Assembly: GCF_000517425.1 (NCBI RefSeq)
Contig: NZ_CP006569.1
Coordinates: forward strand, 2,294,001 to 2,358,000
Length of the DNA: 64,000 nucleotides
Direction of reading: 5' to 3'
Origin: Sodalis praecaptivus
Lineage (GTDB): Bacteria > Pseudomonadota > Gammaproteobacteria > Enterobacterales > Enterobacteriaceae
Notes under the pieces: model-generated
What the model was told of the DNA's origin: nothing
Databases searched by the model: none
What the model saw: the letters and a program-made list of their open reading frames with translations, nothing else
In this document: piece after piece, positions 38,995 to 48,482 of the stretch
How positions within the stretch are numbered: the first letter of the stretch is position 1
How the letters are laid out: every line of letters begins with the position of its first letter
Position numbers and translations under genes: made by a program

Positions 38995-39321
38995 TCATTT
39001 ACCCGCCGCGCTCTGGATGACACAATCATCGACGATGATTTTGTCTTGTCGCTCGATAAACGCCCGCTCGCCCTTCGACCAGAAGCTGTATTGGCCATCG
39101 CTATAGCGGGCGCCGGAAGCGGTGGCAACCTGCGGCAAACTCAACTGCTGGCCGTCAAGGATAAAGTTCACCCGCTCGTGAACGTTATCCAACGTCACGG
39201 TCAGCGGCAGCGTGCCGCACTGATAATGCAAGGTTTCCGTTTGCGCGGACCGACCGCCGGGATAGCTACAGGCCGAAGCGGCCAGCGCCAGGGAGAGGAT
39301 CACCATCGGGTTTCGCATCAT
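38995..39321 (-). CDS. mliC: membrane-bound inhibitor of C-type lysozyme (MliC), lipoprotein
   Basis: 108 residues against 109 in E. coli. A lipoprotein signal ends AASAC, making Cys18 the likely lipidated residue. The MliC domain shows YQCGTLPLTVTL and the core SGARYSDGQYSFWSKG, whose loop plugs the lysozyme active site. Cys35 and a C-terminal Cys (DDCVIQ) can form the family disulfide. AGGAG is seven bases before the ATG. A lysozyme inhibitor suits a host-associated lifestyle, though it also occurs in free-living relatives. Confidence 0.93.
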   Translation of the reverse strand: MMRNPMVILSLALAASACSYPGGRSAQTETLHYQCGTLPLTVTLDNVHERVNFILDGQQLSLPQVATASGARYSDGQYSFWSKGERAFIERQDKIIVDDCVIQSAAGK

Positions 39322-39397
39322 CTTGATCTCCTTTTTATGATTTATACAGGGCCGTCAGAGGCCGGTGAACGCCCGGCGTACCCCGCGCCGGCCAAGG

Positions 39398-40522
39398 TTA
39401 TTTCTCCCCCGCCGGGGCCGTGACCGGGTAGATGGCCCCCAGCAGCGTTTCCTCCCGCGCGCCCGTGACGGAGGGAAGATTGCCCGGCAACCCGGACAAA
39501 GTCCGAAACGCCAGCCAGGCGAAGGCCAGCGCTTCCATATCATCGCCGCTCACGCCGAATTTATCGGTAGAGCTGACCTCAATGCCCGGCAGCAGCGCCG
39601 ACAGACGATGCATAACCAGCGGATTGCGCGCGCCGCCGCCGCAGACCAGCAAATGTTCACAGCCGCCGCACAACAACACCTGCTGCGCGATGGTCTGCGC
39701 GGTCAGCTCCGCCAGCGTCGCCTGCACATCCTGGGCGGGAATCGGGCCGAAACGCGCCAGATGGCGCTCCAACCAGCCGAGATTGAAATACTCCCTGCCG
39801 GTACTTTTCGGTGCCGGGCGCAGAAAATACCCGTCGGCCAAAAGATGCTGCAACAGCCCCTGATGAACTTGCCCGCTGCTCCCCCATCGGCCGTCCTGGT
39901 CATAAGGCGCTTTACGGTGCCGCCAGGTCCAGGCGTCTAGCAGCATATTGCCAGGGCCGGTGTCATAGCCGCGGATCGGCTGGCCCGGCAGCAGCAACGA
40001 CAGATTGGCGATACCGCCGATGTTCAATACCATGCGCCGTTCCTGGGGATGCGCCAGCAGCGCGTGATGAAACGCCGGCACCAGCGGCGCCCCCTGGCCG
40101 CCCAGCGCCATATCGCGCCGGCGAAAATCACCTACGGTAGTGATACCGGTCATGGCGGCAATGCGGTTATTATCCCCGATTTGCAGGGTACAGGGGGCGG
40201 CGCCGTCCGGCTCATGCCAAACGGTTTGGCCGTGACACGCGATAGCCGTCACCTCGCGCGGCGCCACGCCGGTCTGCCGCAATAAACTTAGCGCCGCCTC
40301 GGCGAACAAAATGCCAAGCCGGGTGTCCAATTGTCCGAACTGCGAAAGGGTTACCGCCTGGCCCTGGCACATCGCCAGGATCTGCTGTTTGATGGGCAAC
40401 GGGATCGGATGGCAATAGCGGGCCTGCTGCGCCACGGTATGCTCATCGATCGCTGCCAGCACCACATCGATACCGTCCAGGCTAGTGCCGGACATAATGC
40501 CTATATATCGGCCGGTTCTCAT
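39398..40522 (-). CDS. anmK: anhydro-N-acetylmuramic acid kinase
   Basis: About 374 residues against 369 in E. coli. Converts 1,6-anhydro-MurNAc to MurNAc-6-phosphate in cell-wall recycling. The ATP-binding [14 protein letters not shown] opens the protein; [21 protein letters not shown] and [10 protein letters not shown] follow. GGGAG five bases upstream fixes ATG 40522; the frame continues upstream without homology. Confidence 0.96.
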   Translation of the reverse strand: MRTGRYIGIMSGTSLDGIDVVLAAIDEHTVAQQARYCHPIPLPIKQQILAMCQGQAVTLSQFGQLDTRLGILFAEAALSLLRQTGVAPREVTAIACHGQTVWHEPDGAAPCTLQIGDNNRIAAMTGITTVGDFRRRDMALGGQGAPLVPAFHHALLAHPQERRMVLNIGGIANLSLLLPGQPIRGYDTGPGNMLLDAWTWRHRKAPYDQDGRWGSSGQVHQGLLQHLLADGYFLRPAPKSTGREYFNLGWLERHLARFGPIPAQDVQATLAELTAQTIAQQVLLCGGCEHLLVCGGGARNPLVMHRLSALLPGIEVSSTDKFGVSGDDMEALAFAWLAFRTLSGLPGNLPSVTGAREETLLGAIYPVTAPAGEK

Positions 40523-40690
40523 TTCACTCCCTCTCCCTTGTGCGGGAATGTGACAGATAAAGGGTAAGTTACCCAGCTTTACGGCAGGAGGCCATGAAAA
40601 TTCACGCAAAACGCCAGGTTTATACTGATTAAGGAATTATATGACATGCACTTAGTGTCATAACAATTCAATTAACTAACTATCTTAGTT

Positions 40691-40725
40691 CGTTTATTCG
40701 CAGTTTATCTTTTTTTCGATATAAT
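40691..40725 (+). promoter_or_regulatory. PhoP-box promoter of slyB
   Basis: CGTTTA (40691-40696) and AGTTTA (40702-40707) are direct repeats separated by five bases, matching the PhoP box (T/G)GTTTA-N5-(T/G)GTTTA except for the first base of each half. A perfect TATAAT (40720-40725) lies 12 bp further on, the spacing seen at PhoP-activated promoters. slyB is a known PhoP/PhoQ target in E. coli and Salmonella. The remainder of the 326-bp anmK-slyB gap shows no gene. Confidence 0.8.
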
Positions 40726-40848
40726 TGTCTGTAGTCTCTGCGCGTTACAGGGCAGTTCGATCCCCTACACCGGCGCATGAAGTTTTAATCGATTATCCGC
40801 TTCTGTCCGGGGTTGCCTCGCAGAACGGCATGTTAACTGGAGTTTTTT

Positions 40849-41316
40849 ATGATGAAACGTTTGATCGTGGTGGCCCTGGCCGGTATGACGCTGGCGGGTT
40901 GCGCCAATAACAGCACGCTGTCCGGCGATGTTTATTCCGCCTCTGAGGCCAAACAGGTTCAAAGCGTGACGTACGGTACCCTGGTTGGGGTACGGCCGGT
41001 GCAGATTCAGGGCGGTGAAGACTCCAATGTCATAGGCGCTATCGGCGGCGCGGTACTGGGCGGGTTCTTAGGGAATACCGTCGGGGGCGGCAGCGGCCGC
41101 AGCCTGGCCACCGCGGCGGGCGCCGTCGCCGGCGGCGTAGCCGGTTCAAGCGTCGAAGGCGCGGTAAACCGGACCCAGGGCGTGGAGCTTGAAGTGCGTA
41201 AAGATGACGGCAACACCATTATGGTGGTGCAGAAACAGGGCAATACCCGCTTCAGCGTGGGACAACGCGTGGCGCTGGCCAGCAACGGCCGCACCATCAC
41301 CGTTTCACCGCGTTAA
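40849..41316 (+). CDS. slyB: outer-membrane lipoprotein SlyB
   Basis: 155 residues, the same length as E. coli SlyB. The lipoprotein signal ends TLAGC (Cys18). A glycine-zipper region (AIGGAVLGGFLGNTVGGGSGRS through AAGAVAGGVAGSS, about residues 64-105) forms membrane-embedded helices. Family members stabilise the outer membrane under Mg2+-limiting or peptide stress. GGAG lies seven bases before the first of two ATGs. Preceded by a PhoP-type promoter and followed by a bidirectional terminator shared with convergent slyA. Confidence 0.97.
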   Translation: MMKRLIVVALAGMTLAGCANNSTLSGDVYSASEAKQVQSVTYGTLVGVRPVQIQGGEDSNVIGAIGGAVLGGFLGNTVGGGSGRSLATAAGAVAGGVAGSSVEGAVNRTQGVELEVRKDDGNTIMVVQKQGNTRFSVGQRVALASNGRTITVSPR

Positions 41317-41335
41317 TCCCCCGCTTGCGCTCAAC

Positions 41336-41364
41336 AAAAAACCGGCCCTAGGGCCGGTTTTTTT
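41336..41364. terminator. bidirectional terminator between slyB and slyA
   Basis: AACCGGCCC / GGGCCGGTT palindrome (about 41339-41359), flanked by A-runs on the left and T-runs on the right, so it can stop both convergent genes. Confidence 0.9.
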
Positions 41365-41393
41365 GCTCACGTCAGTGCCGTGGACGTAACGCA

Positions 41394-41828
41394 TCAAGAC
41401 TTGTTATATAGCTCCAGAATATTTTTTTCCAGTTTGGCAATCATATTGCTCAGCAACTGAATCTCCTCCTGGCTAATGCCATTGAGAATTTCATCTCGAG
41501 TGCTGTCGATAACATTGTTCACTTCTTTGATAATAGGGTCAGCAGATTCGGTCAGTTTGATCCGCTTCGCCCGGCGGTCATTGGCGCAGGTGTGCCGAGT
41601 GATAAGCCCTTTTTCTTCGAGCTGATCCAGCGTCCGCACCAACGATGGCTGTTCGATGCCGATAGCCTTCGCCAGTTGAATCTGAGACTGCTCAGGGGGT
41701 AACTGGCAAATATTATGTAAAGTGATCCAATGCGTCTGTGTGAGTTCTAAAGGCTTTAAGCGGTGGTCAATTAAAGCGCGCCATACTCGAACAAGTCGCG
41801 CCAAATCTGATCCTAATGGCGATTCCAA
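41394..41828 (-). CDS. slyA: MarR-family regulator SlyA/RovA
   Basis: 144 residues. Winged-helix regulator of virulence, stress and host-adaptation genes that often counteracts H-NS. The core [30 protein letters not shown] and the recognition region [24 protein letters not shown] with wing [12 protein letters not shown] are nearly invariant. The start is TTG at 41828: AAGGAG is placed six bases before it, and the resulting MESPLGSD equals the start of Yersinia RovA, which also uses TTG (from memory). A longer ATG-started frame to 41882 is less likely. The upstream region is long and A+T-rich. Confidence 0.95.
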   Translation of the reverse strand: MESPLGSDLARLVRVWRALIDHRLKPLELTQTHWITLHNICQLPPEQSQIQLAKAIGIEQPSLVRTLDQLEEKGLITRHTCANDRRAKRIKLTESADPIIKEVNNVIDSTRDEILNGISQEEIQLLSNMIAKLEKNILELYNKS

Positions 41829-42772
41829 TTCTCTCTCCTTATAATTAAGCTGATTAAGCTTGCTCCCTGGATTCCCCTCCATCCTAATGGGTGGATGAGC
41901 AAATTACAAATATATATACCCATAACCTAAGCATTATGTAGAGATCGATGTAAGCGGCATATTCTTCCTTAATAAAAATTGGACGTCACACACACGCGCC
42001 GTTTGCGACGTACTTTCCCGATCGGGTCGGGAAACGCGGCGTTCTGCCCCCACTGATTCCCTTGTGGTTTAAACGCGCTGGCAGACAGTCAGGGTCTCCC
42101 CGCAGAAGCCAGCGCAGCCGGCTTTCACGCTGACGGGCCGGACGGTTTATTCATAACTGTAACACTATTATTGCCACATACGTAGTTTATTGTTAATTTA
42201 AGTTAAATGAAGATATAACAAATATCAATATCCCATGTATTCAGTAGCATATTGTAATTTAAATATATAAATAACTATTTAATACATTAGAAATTATTAT
42301 GGAGAAAAAAACCACAGCTTCATGGCTATTTTTTAACTAATTATCACCAAAATCTGATGTTATTTCCCCTGCGTTAAATTGTTTTCTCCTTTCAGGAAAT
42401 ACGCCTTCCGCTTGGCTATTGTCGCCCGACAACAAAGGATTATCCATACCGCATCGGACCGAAAACCATTTATTATCTCTTCGCGTTAGGTTTTATTTCG
42501 GATAGCGATTTTCGCGGGTTATCCCCTTAAATTGTGCGGACATCGCCGGCGGCCGTTTTGCCGCGACCAGACCCTCGCCCCCGCGCCAGACAACCTACGC
42601 GGCCTGGCGCTGGCGCCCGGCCCCCCGCCGGACAAACATAATGCGCTATGCTACACCCGATAGCGACGGCATACTTAACCGCGAGCTCAAGACCGCTAAT
42701 CCAGACAGGCGCATCGAGCCGGCGGGCTTAAGGCACCGGTGCGCCTAGCGCTGGGATTCGGCACCGCGGCGG
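41829..42772. promoter_or_regulatory. long, partly AT-rich region upstream of slyA
   Basis: About 944 bp with no supported gene. The part from about 42150 to 42500 is strongly A+T-rich, unlike the surroundings, and resembles H-NS-bound regulatory DNA known upstream of Yersinia rovA. A 13-codon frame at 42299-42340 (ATG...TAA) is seen but unsupported. E. coli genes ydhI, ydhJ, ydhK, sodC and ydhF, expected here, are absent. Confidence 0.5.
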
Positions 42773-43021
42773 TTAAAACAAGGAGGGTTGTTCCGGCGCG
42801 TCCGGCGGCGGTTCGTGCCCAGCGGCCGCGGCGCGGCGCAGGCGCAGATAGCGCTGGTGGCAAAGCCGCAGCACCTCGCGTTTTTGATTGTCGCTCATCC
42901 CGCCCCACTGAAAACGCTCGTCCCGGCTGCGCAGGCAGCCGAGGCAATAGCCGCGGGCATCCGATTGGCACACGCCGCGGCAGGGATTGGGCAGGCTGAA
43001 AAATTCAAGTTGTTCCGCCAC
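42773..43021 (-). CDS. ydhL: YdhL-like small Cys-rich protein (DUF1289)
   Basis: 82 residues against about 79 in E. coli. MAEQLEFFSLPNPCRGVCQSD, YCLGCLRSRDERFQW and the C-terminal EQPSLF match. The CxxxC...CxxC cysteines suggest metal binding; no function is established. Confidence 0.93.
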   Translation of the reverse strand: MAEQLEFFSLPNPCRGVCQSDARGYCLGCLRSRDERFQWGGMSDNQKREVLRLCHQRYLRLRRAAAAGHEPPPDAPEQPSLF

Positions 43022-43201
43022 ACGTCCTCCTCTCGCCTATAAATTGAAGACGGCATTGTCTTCGCTGGCAAGTTATTTTTTACCGAGCGTACCGGCAATC
43101 TGTGCTAACGGGCGGCATTGAACCGGTTTCACCCCGCAGGCTATACTGAAGTCTCTTCACTTAACACGGCCGCACCGACCGTGATGGCTCAAGAGGACAT
43201 T

Positions 43202-43609
43202 ATGCGTTTATTACATACCATGCTGCGGGTAGGCGATTTACAACGCTCCATCGATTTTTACACCAAAACCCTTGAAATGCGATTGCTGCGCACCAGCGAA
43301 AATCCGGAATACAAATATACGTTGGCGTTTGTAGGGTATACCGACGAGAGCGAAGGCGCGGTCATCGAGCTGACCTATAACTGGGGCGTGGAGAGTTACG
43401 ATTTGGGCAGCGCCTATGGCCATATCGCCTTGGGCGTGGACAATGCGGCGGCCGCCTGCGAACGCATTCGCCAGGCCGGTGGCAAAGTAACCCGCGAAGC
43501 CGGGCCGGTGAAAGGCGGAACGACCGTTATCGCCTTTATTGAAGATCCGGACGGTTATAAAATCGAATTGATTGAAAACAAACACGCCGGTCAAGGCGTC
43601 GGCAATTAA
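43202..43609 (+). CDS. gloA: glyoxalase I (lactoylglutathione lyase)
   Basis: 135 residues, identical in length to E. coli GloA. Ni2+-dependent isomerase that detoxifies the methylglyoxal-glutathione adduct. Metal ligands His5, Glu56, His74 and Glu122 are all present. GAGG five bases upstream supports ATG 43202. nemR and nemA, which precede it in E. coli, are absent. Confidence 0.97.
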   Translation: MRLLHTMLRVGDLQRSIDFYTKTLEMRLLRTSENPEYKYTLAFVGYTDESEGAVIELTYNWGVESYDLGSAYGHIALGVDNAAAACERIRQAGGKVTREAGPVKGGTTVIAFIEDPDGYKIELIENKHAGQGVGN

Positions 43610-43739
43610 GCAGCGTACGCGCGGCCGGGACCTGGGGGTTCACGGCCGGTATTCCGCGCCGCGCGGGCATAACTCGCCATGCAAGCCGCGCCAAAATTTG
43701 CCATAATGGCGGCTGAATTCGCTGAACATAAGAACTGGC

Positions 43740-44444
43740 ATGGCTGAAATAGACGATCTGAACACCCTCCGCGCCCGCTTTCGCGGCTTTTATCCCGTTG
43801 TCATTGATGTGGAAACCGCGGGATTCAACGCCGGGACCGATGCCCTGCTAGAAATCGCCGCCGTCACCCTGAAAATGGATAATGACGGCTGGCTGCACGC
43901 CGACAACACCCTGCATTTCCACGTCGACCCTTTCCCCGGCGCGCTGCTGCAGCCGGAAGCGCTGGCCTTTAACGGTATCGATCCGCACAACCCCCTGCGC
44001 GGCGCGGTAACCGAATATGAAGCCTTGCATGAAATCTTCAAACTGGTACGTAAAGGAATTAAAGATCAGGACTGCAACCGCGCCATTATAGTCGCCCACA
44101 ATGCGGCTTTTGATCACAGCTTTCTCATGGCCGCCGCCGGTCGCGCCGGCCTGAAACGCAACCCTTTCCATCCCTTCGCCACCTTTGATACGGCGGCGCT
44201 CAGCGGGCTGGTGCTCGGCCAGACCGTACTGGCGAAAGCCTGTAGCGCCGCCGGCATTGCCTTTGACAGCGGTGAAGCGCATTCGGCGCTCTATGATACC
44301 GAACGTACCGCGACCCTGTTTTGTGAATTGGTCAATCGCTGGAAACGTCTGGGCGGCTGGCCGGTCGCACTACCCGCCACGGGTGACGCCGAAGAGGAGG
44401 CTTGCGCCGCGCAGGATCGCGCCAACCCCGCTATCGATCTGTAA
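43740..44444 (+). CDS. rnt: ribonuclease T
   Basis: 234 residues; E. coli RNase T is 215, the surplus being a C-terminal tail after GGWPV. DEDDh 3'-5' exonuclease that trims tRNA and other stable RNAs: Asp23 and Glu25 in [27 protein letters not shown], and [11 protein letters not shown] near residue 181 supply the catalytic set. Basic patches bind substrate in the homodimer. lhr, which follows in E. coli, is missing. Confidence 0.96.
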   Translation: MAEIDDLNTLRARFRGFYPVVIDVETAGFNAGTDALLEIAAVTLKMDNDGWLHADNTLHFHVDPFPGALLQPEALAFNGIDPHNPLRGAVTEYEALHEIFKLVRKGIKDQDCNRAIIVAHNAAFDHSFLMAAAGRAGLKRNPFHPFATFDTAALSGLVLGQTVLAKACSAAGIAFDSGEAHSALYDTERTATLFCELVNRWKRLGGWPVALPATGDAEEEACAAQDRANPAIDL

Positions 44445-44767
44445 ACGCTGCCACGCCGCGGGCCGTCCGCGCGGACAATGACAGGGCTTTGGCGCTTGCA
44501 GGGCACACCACCTGCCCGTCCCCGGGGCGTCATGGGGATGGTACGGCGCCTTGGCGCTTGAGAGGTTGCCTAGCGAACGCCGCAGGGCATGCCGGGCGGC
44601 GATGACGCCCGCACTGCCCCGCGCCCGGCACGCTGAGAGGCAAAAAAAACCACCCGCTGTGCCTTGGGTGGTTTTGGGTGCGATAGCGCCGAGGCGGTCT
44701 CTCGGCCGTGGCGCATTAGCGCCGGACGGCATCGGGACGGCGCGCTATAGTGCGCACATTCCACCCG
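44445..44767. other. gap between rnt and grxD with a terminator, no gene seen
   Basis: About 323 bp, G+C-rich. Apart from the hairpin at 44642-44675 I see no gene or recognisable element. Confidence 0.5.
44642..44675. terminator. bidirectional terminator between rnt and grxD
   Basis: AACCACCC / GGGTGGTT with a ten-base loop, flanked by eight A on the left and TTTT on the right. Strong for the minus strand (grxD), weaker for rnt. Confidence 0.8.
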
Positions 44768-45115
44768 TTACTGCGCGTTATCCGCTTGCGAATTGTATTT
44801 TACCGCCGTTTCTTTAATCAGCGGCTGCAGCTCGCCGCGCTGGTACATTTCAATGACGATGTCGCAGCCGCCGATAAGCTCGCCGTCCACCCACAGCTGC
44901 GGGAAGGTCGGCCAGTTGGCGAATTTTGGCAGTTCAGCGCGGATATCCGGATTGGTCAGCACATCGACATAGGCAAAACGCTCACCGCAGGCGGACAGCG
45001 CCTGTACCGCCTGGGCGGAAAAACCGCAGCCCGGTAATTTAGGCGAGCCCTTCATGTACAGAAGAATCGGATTCTCGGCGATCTGTTGCTGAATTTTTTC
45101 GATAGTCGTGGTCAT
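44768..45115 (-). CDS. grxD: monothiol glutaredoxin GrxD
   Basis: 115 residues as in E. coli. The CGFS active site starts at Cys30 (KLPGCGFSAQAVQAL), typical of monothiol glutaredoxins that bind a glutathione-ligated 2Fe-2S cluster and help deliver Fe-S clusters; WPTFPQLWVDGELIGGCDI is the glutathione-binding part. Functionally related to the suf operon at the far end of the window. Confidence 0.97.
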   Translation of the reverse strand: MTTTIEKIQQQIAENPILLYMKGSPKLPGCGFSAQAVQALSACGERFAYVDVLTNPDIRAELPKFANWPTFPQLWVDGELIGGCDIVIEMYQRGELQPLIKETAVKYNSQADNAQ

Positions 45116-45506
45116 TGTCTCGCTTCCTTAAGCCAGTGGCTGGCTTTTATTTATCATGCATCGGGTCTGACGTAATTCACTATTCTAACGATTCCGGGGG
45201 GAACATTTAAATGCTTTTTTCACGTTAGCCCCGCAGGCGGGCTTCAGCCGCCCCGGCCGTGATACAACGGGCACGAACGCCGGGTCTGCCCTTGCGGCGG
45301 CGCAGATTTGCGACTAGGGCGTTTAACGGGCTGTAAAACCGTTGCTTTTTACGGCTGCCCGCGCGCAAAAATGCCGCATCGCGCATGTTATTCACGTTTA
45401 TTCACAATCTGTAGGAAAATACGGATGCATTAGAACCGCAAATAGCTTAAATTCAGCTGAGCCGTCATTTTCCCCCGACCTTGGGCCACAGAGGATAGCG
45501 TTTATC
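45116..45506. other. divergent promoter region grxD/mepH, no gene seen
   Basis: About 390 bp between two divergent starts. No small gene or known RNA was recognised; promoters for both genes are presumably here. Confidence 0.5.
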
Positions 45507-46469
45507 ATGCGTTTATGCTTTACGCTTTTTGTGCTGCTGTTTACCCAGCTCTTTCTCAATCTCGCGCACGCCGCGCCGAATGCGGGAGTCAATGCCGATC
45601 AACGTAAATCGCAGGCCAGCGCGGCGAAAACCGATGACCGACGCAAGCGCAAGCCCGTTAAGCTGCAAAAAAAGACCCGCAGCACCGAGAGCGAGCATTT
45701 GGGTAATCCCAAGTTAAAATCCGCCGTGGTGAAACCCCGCAAGGCCGTCGCCACCAAAACGCCCCCCGCCGACACAGCGCCAACCGCCGGCAAAACCACC
45801 GCCGCAAAAACGCACGCCGCCGGGCAGCGGGCGAAAACGAAAAGCGTCACCAGCGATAAAACCGCCGCCGTGAAGGTGGGTAAAAGCCCCATTACGTCTT
45901 CCCGCCGCCAACGTGAAAATACGCGTCTGGCGCATAACCAGGCCGCCGGCAAAGGGCTGAAGAAAGCCTATGGACGCCATCGCGGCGGCGCGCAAGCCCG
46001 GACGACGGCCATGGCGGCAGACGCGCAGCCATTGCGCATGAGCGAAAGCCACAAGGTTCGCTACCAGCACGCCAAATTAACGGCGATGGCCAAACTGATG
46101 TCGCAGGTGGGCAAGCCCTATCGTTGGGGCGGTAAATCGCCGACCACCGGATTCGATTGCAGCGGGTTGATTTACTACGCCTATAAAGACTTAATCCGCG
46201 TGCCGCTGCCCCGTACCGCGAACGAAATGTACCACCTGCGGGATGCAGCGCCGGTGAAAAAGAGCGAGTTGGAAAGCGGCGATCTGGTCTTTTTCCGCAT
46301 CCGCAACCGCGGCACGGCGGATCATGTCGGGGTTTATCTGGGCAATGGCCGTTTCATTCAGTCACCCCGCACCGGGCGTGACATCCGTATCAGCTACCTG
46401 AGCGAAGATTATTGGCAGGATCATTATGTCGGCGCCCGCCGCGTGATGACGCCCACCACCATTCGCTGA
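45507..46469 (+). CDS. mepH: NlpC/P60 murein endopeptidase MepH
   Basis: 320 residues; E. coli MepH (YdhO) is 271. A signal peptide (about 1-23, ending AHA) precedes a long Lys/Thr/Ala-rich basic linker to about residue 190, then the NlpC/P60 domain: KPYRWGGKSPTTGFDCSGLIYYAYKD with catalytic Cys218, and DHVGVYLGNGRFIQSPRTG with the catalytic His. It cuts D-Ala-mDAP cross-links during wall expansion. The longer linker explains the extra length. ATG 45507 matches the E. coli start; GAGGA is about 11 bases upstream. Confidence 0.94.
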   Translation: MRLCFTLFVLLFTQLFLNLAHAAPNAGVNADQRKSQASAAKTDDRRKRKPVKLQKKTRSTESEHLGNPKLKSAVVKPRKAVATKTPPADTAPTAGKTTAAKTHAAGQRAKTKSVTSDKTAAVKVGKSPITSSRRQRENTRLAHNQAAGKGLKKAYGRHRGGAQARTTAMAADAQPLRMSESHKVRYQHAKLTAMAKLMSQVGKPYRWGGKSPTTGFDCSGLIYYAYKDLIRVPLPRTANEMYHLRDAAPVKKSELESGDLVFFRIRNRGTADHVGVYLGNGRFIQSPRTGRDIRISYLSEDYWQDHYVGARRVMTPTTIR

Positions 46470-46616
46470 CGGCCACGCGCGACAGCCTCTCCCCCTTGCC
46501 GTCGCAGCGTAGGTCCTAAGGGCCTTTTGACGTCCGCGCCAGTTCACCGTGCCGATCCGCGCGCCGTTCCTGGGCCGCAATTCGATCCAGCTCCCTAGAA
46601 GTGGTTTAAAGATGAC

Positions 46617-46643
46617 AAAAAAAAGGGCCTGGAGCCCTTTTTA
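46617..46643. terminator. terminator between mepH and ynhF
   Basis: AAAAGGGC / GCCCTTTTT around a five-base loop (46621-46642), with A-runs before and T-runs after, able to stop the convergent mepH and ynhF transcripts. Confidence 0.85.
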
Positions 46644-46679
46644 CCGTCTGGGTGAAGTTTGGCGCGGCGCCAAACGCGA

Positions 46680-46769
46680 TCAATTCAATACGGCGGTAAA
46701 GCTGAAGATAATAATGACCAACAGCGAAAAGACGGTAGTCGTTAACGACCAAGCAAAATCGCGGCTCAT
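46680..46769 (-). CDS. ynhF: 29-residue membrane miniprotein YnhF
   Basis: ATG 46769 to TGA 46680 encodes 29 residues, MSRDFAWSLTTTVFSLLVII followed by IFSFTAVLN. AAGGA is six bases before the ATG. It has one hydrophobic helix (about 13-28). E. coli YnhF is also 29 residues, begins MSTDLKFSLVTT, and lies beside purR, so length, start pattern and position agree. Function unknown. The terminator at 46617-46643 follows. Confidence 0.82.
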   Translation of the reverse strand: MSRDFAWSLTTTVFSLLVIIIFSFTAVLN

Positions 46770-46929
46770 GATATTTCCTTTTAACGCTTCTGCGTCAGGT
46801 GGCTAAGTTAGTCGGTATTCGTTCTCTATCTTGCCATAACCGTGGCCAAAAAGCATGTCCCGCCGGCGGCTCAACGCATATAACGCTTTCACTTTCTCGA
46901 CAAATCGAGGAAAATTGCCTTTTGTTGGC

Positions 46930-46945
46930 AGGCAAACGATTCACA
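46930..46945 (+). promoter_or_regulatory. candidate PurR operator upstream of purR
   Basis: AGGCAAACGATTCACA shares the central GCAAACGnTT with the PurR box (ACGCAAACGTTTTCnT) and lies 45 bases before the purR start, suggesting autoregulation as in E. coli. Several outer bases differ. Confidence 0.5.
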
Positions 46946-46989
46946 TAGCATTATCCCCTGCTGCCGAGGGATCCAGGAGTAGTTTAGAG

Positions 46990-48009
46990 ATGGCAACCAT
47001 AAAAGATGTAGCCAAACACGCGGGGGTATCAACGACTACGGTTTCCCATGTGATTAATAAAACCCGCTTCGTGGCGCCGGAGACCAAACGCGCCGTATGG
47101 GACGCCATCAAACAGCTCAGCTATTCCCCCAGCGCGGTGGCGCGCAGCCTGAAGGTCAACCGCACCAAATCCATCGGTCTGTTGGCCAGCACCAGCGAAG
47201 CCCCCTATTTCGCCGAGATAATTGAATCCATAGAGCATCACTGTTTTGCCAAAGGCTACACCCTTATCCTGTGCAATTCCCACAACGAAACATCGAAACA
47301 GCAGGCCTATTTGCAAATGCTGGCGCAAAAGCGGGTCGATGGGCTGTTGGTGATGTGCGCCGAATACCCCGAAGCCCTGTTGCGGCTATTGGAAGAATAT
47401 CGCCATATTCCCATGGTGGTGATGGATTGGGGTGAGGTGCGCGGCGATTTTACCGATACTATCGTCGATAATGCCTTTGCCGGCGGTTATATGGCCACCC
47501 GCTATTTACTCGATCGCGGCCACCGGGATATTGGCGCCATTCCCGGCCAGCTGGCGCGCAATACCGGCGGCGGGCGCCACCGCGGTTATCTTCATGCGTT
47601 AAAAGAGGCCGATATTCTGCCCAACCAGGCCTGGATTGTTCAAGGTGATTTCGAGCCGGCTTCCGGTTATCGCGCCATGCAACATATTCTGGCCCAGTCC
47701 CACCGTCCCAGCGCGATATTTTGCGGCGGCGACGAGATGGCGATGGGCGCATTGTGCGCCATCCACGAGCATGGGCTGCGCGTACCGCAAGACATTTCAC
47801 TGATAGGCTACGATAATGTCAGCCACTCGCGGTATTTCACCCCCGCGCTTACCACGGTGGATCAGCCCAAGGCCGTATTAGGGGAATCCGCGCTGACCAT
47901 GCTGCTTGATAGGATCATCAGCAAGCGGGAAGCCGCGCAGACGATCGAGGTTCATCCCACCCTGGTGGAGCGCTGTTCGGTGGCCGATGGCCCCTACCGT
48001 AACCGCTAA
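46990..48009 (+). CDS. purR: purine repressor PurR
   Basis: 339 residues against 341 in E. coli. LacI-family repressor with hypoxanthine or guanine as corepressor. HTH at about 4-23 ([20 protein letters not shown]), hinge [15 protein letters not shown] near 50-60, then the periplasmic-binding-like corepressor domain ([26 protein letters not shown]). ATG 46990 aligns with the E. coli start; the frame extends upstream without homology. sodB and ydhP, normally between mepH and purR, are missing. Confidence 0.96.
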   Translation: MATIKDVAKHAGVSTTTVSHVINKTRFVAPETKRAVWDAIKQLSYSPSAVARSLKVNRTKSIGLLASTSEAPYFAEIIESIEHHCFAKGYTLILCNSHNETSKQQAYLQMLAQKRVDGLLVMCAEYPEALLRLLEEYRHIPMVVMDWGEVRGDFTDTIVDNAFAGGYMATRYLLDRGHRDIGAIPGQLARNTGGGRHRGYLHALKEADILPNQAWIVQGDFEPASGYRAMQHILAQSHRPSAIFCGGDEMAMGALCAIHEHGLRVPQDISLIGYDNVSHSRYFTPALTTVDQPKAVLGESALTMLLDRIISKREAAQTIEVHPTLVERCSVADGPYRNR

Positions 48010-48482
48010 TCCAGTGCCGTCGATGGCTGAGGCCCCGTGTTTGCGGCGGCATTGGCCATTATGCACGGCGTTTTACGCGCTACCTGGCCGCGTCAATTTC
48101 CCCGCGACGCGGAAATGAATAATAACTCTTTAGGCGCACTAACTCTTTGAGGAGTGTAACTGTTTCCCAAAGTTATCATTAACTTAGGCTATTATTCCTA
48201 TTGCTGTTTTTGGAGTTGTCTAAAGCCGGATGCAGGCTTATACTCAATTACGTTAACAATTATAACGAGTTGTTTATTCATTTTGCTTTAGGGACCTGAT
48301 GTTTACTCATGCATGCTTTTTTCGTGCAAAGCAGCCGGTTTAACAACCATTCTGAGTTTCTATTCCTCTGTTAATTTGTCGTATCAGACACCACGGCTTA
48401 CCGTGGATTCTTATAAAAGCTCGCAGGCAGCGCCTGGCTCTTCCTGACGAGGTATTTTTAGAAGAAAGGTGATGGAGAAGCT
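48010..48482. other. cfa upstream region, no gene seen
   Basis: About 470 bp, A+T-rich in the middle. E. coli ydhB and ydhC, expected here, are absent. A long cfa 5' leader is known in E. coli, and this gap could accommodate one; no specific promoter is claimed. Confidence 0.5.

Noticed and set aside
42299..42340. 13-codon frame MEKKTTASWLFFN upstream of slyA
   Set aside because: There is no ribosome site or downstream attenuator, and it is oriented away from slyA; such frames are expected by chance in AT-rich DNA.
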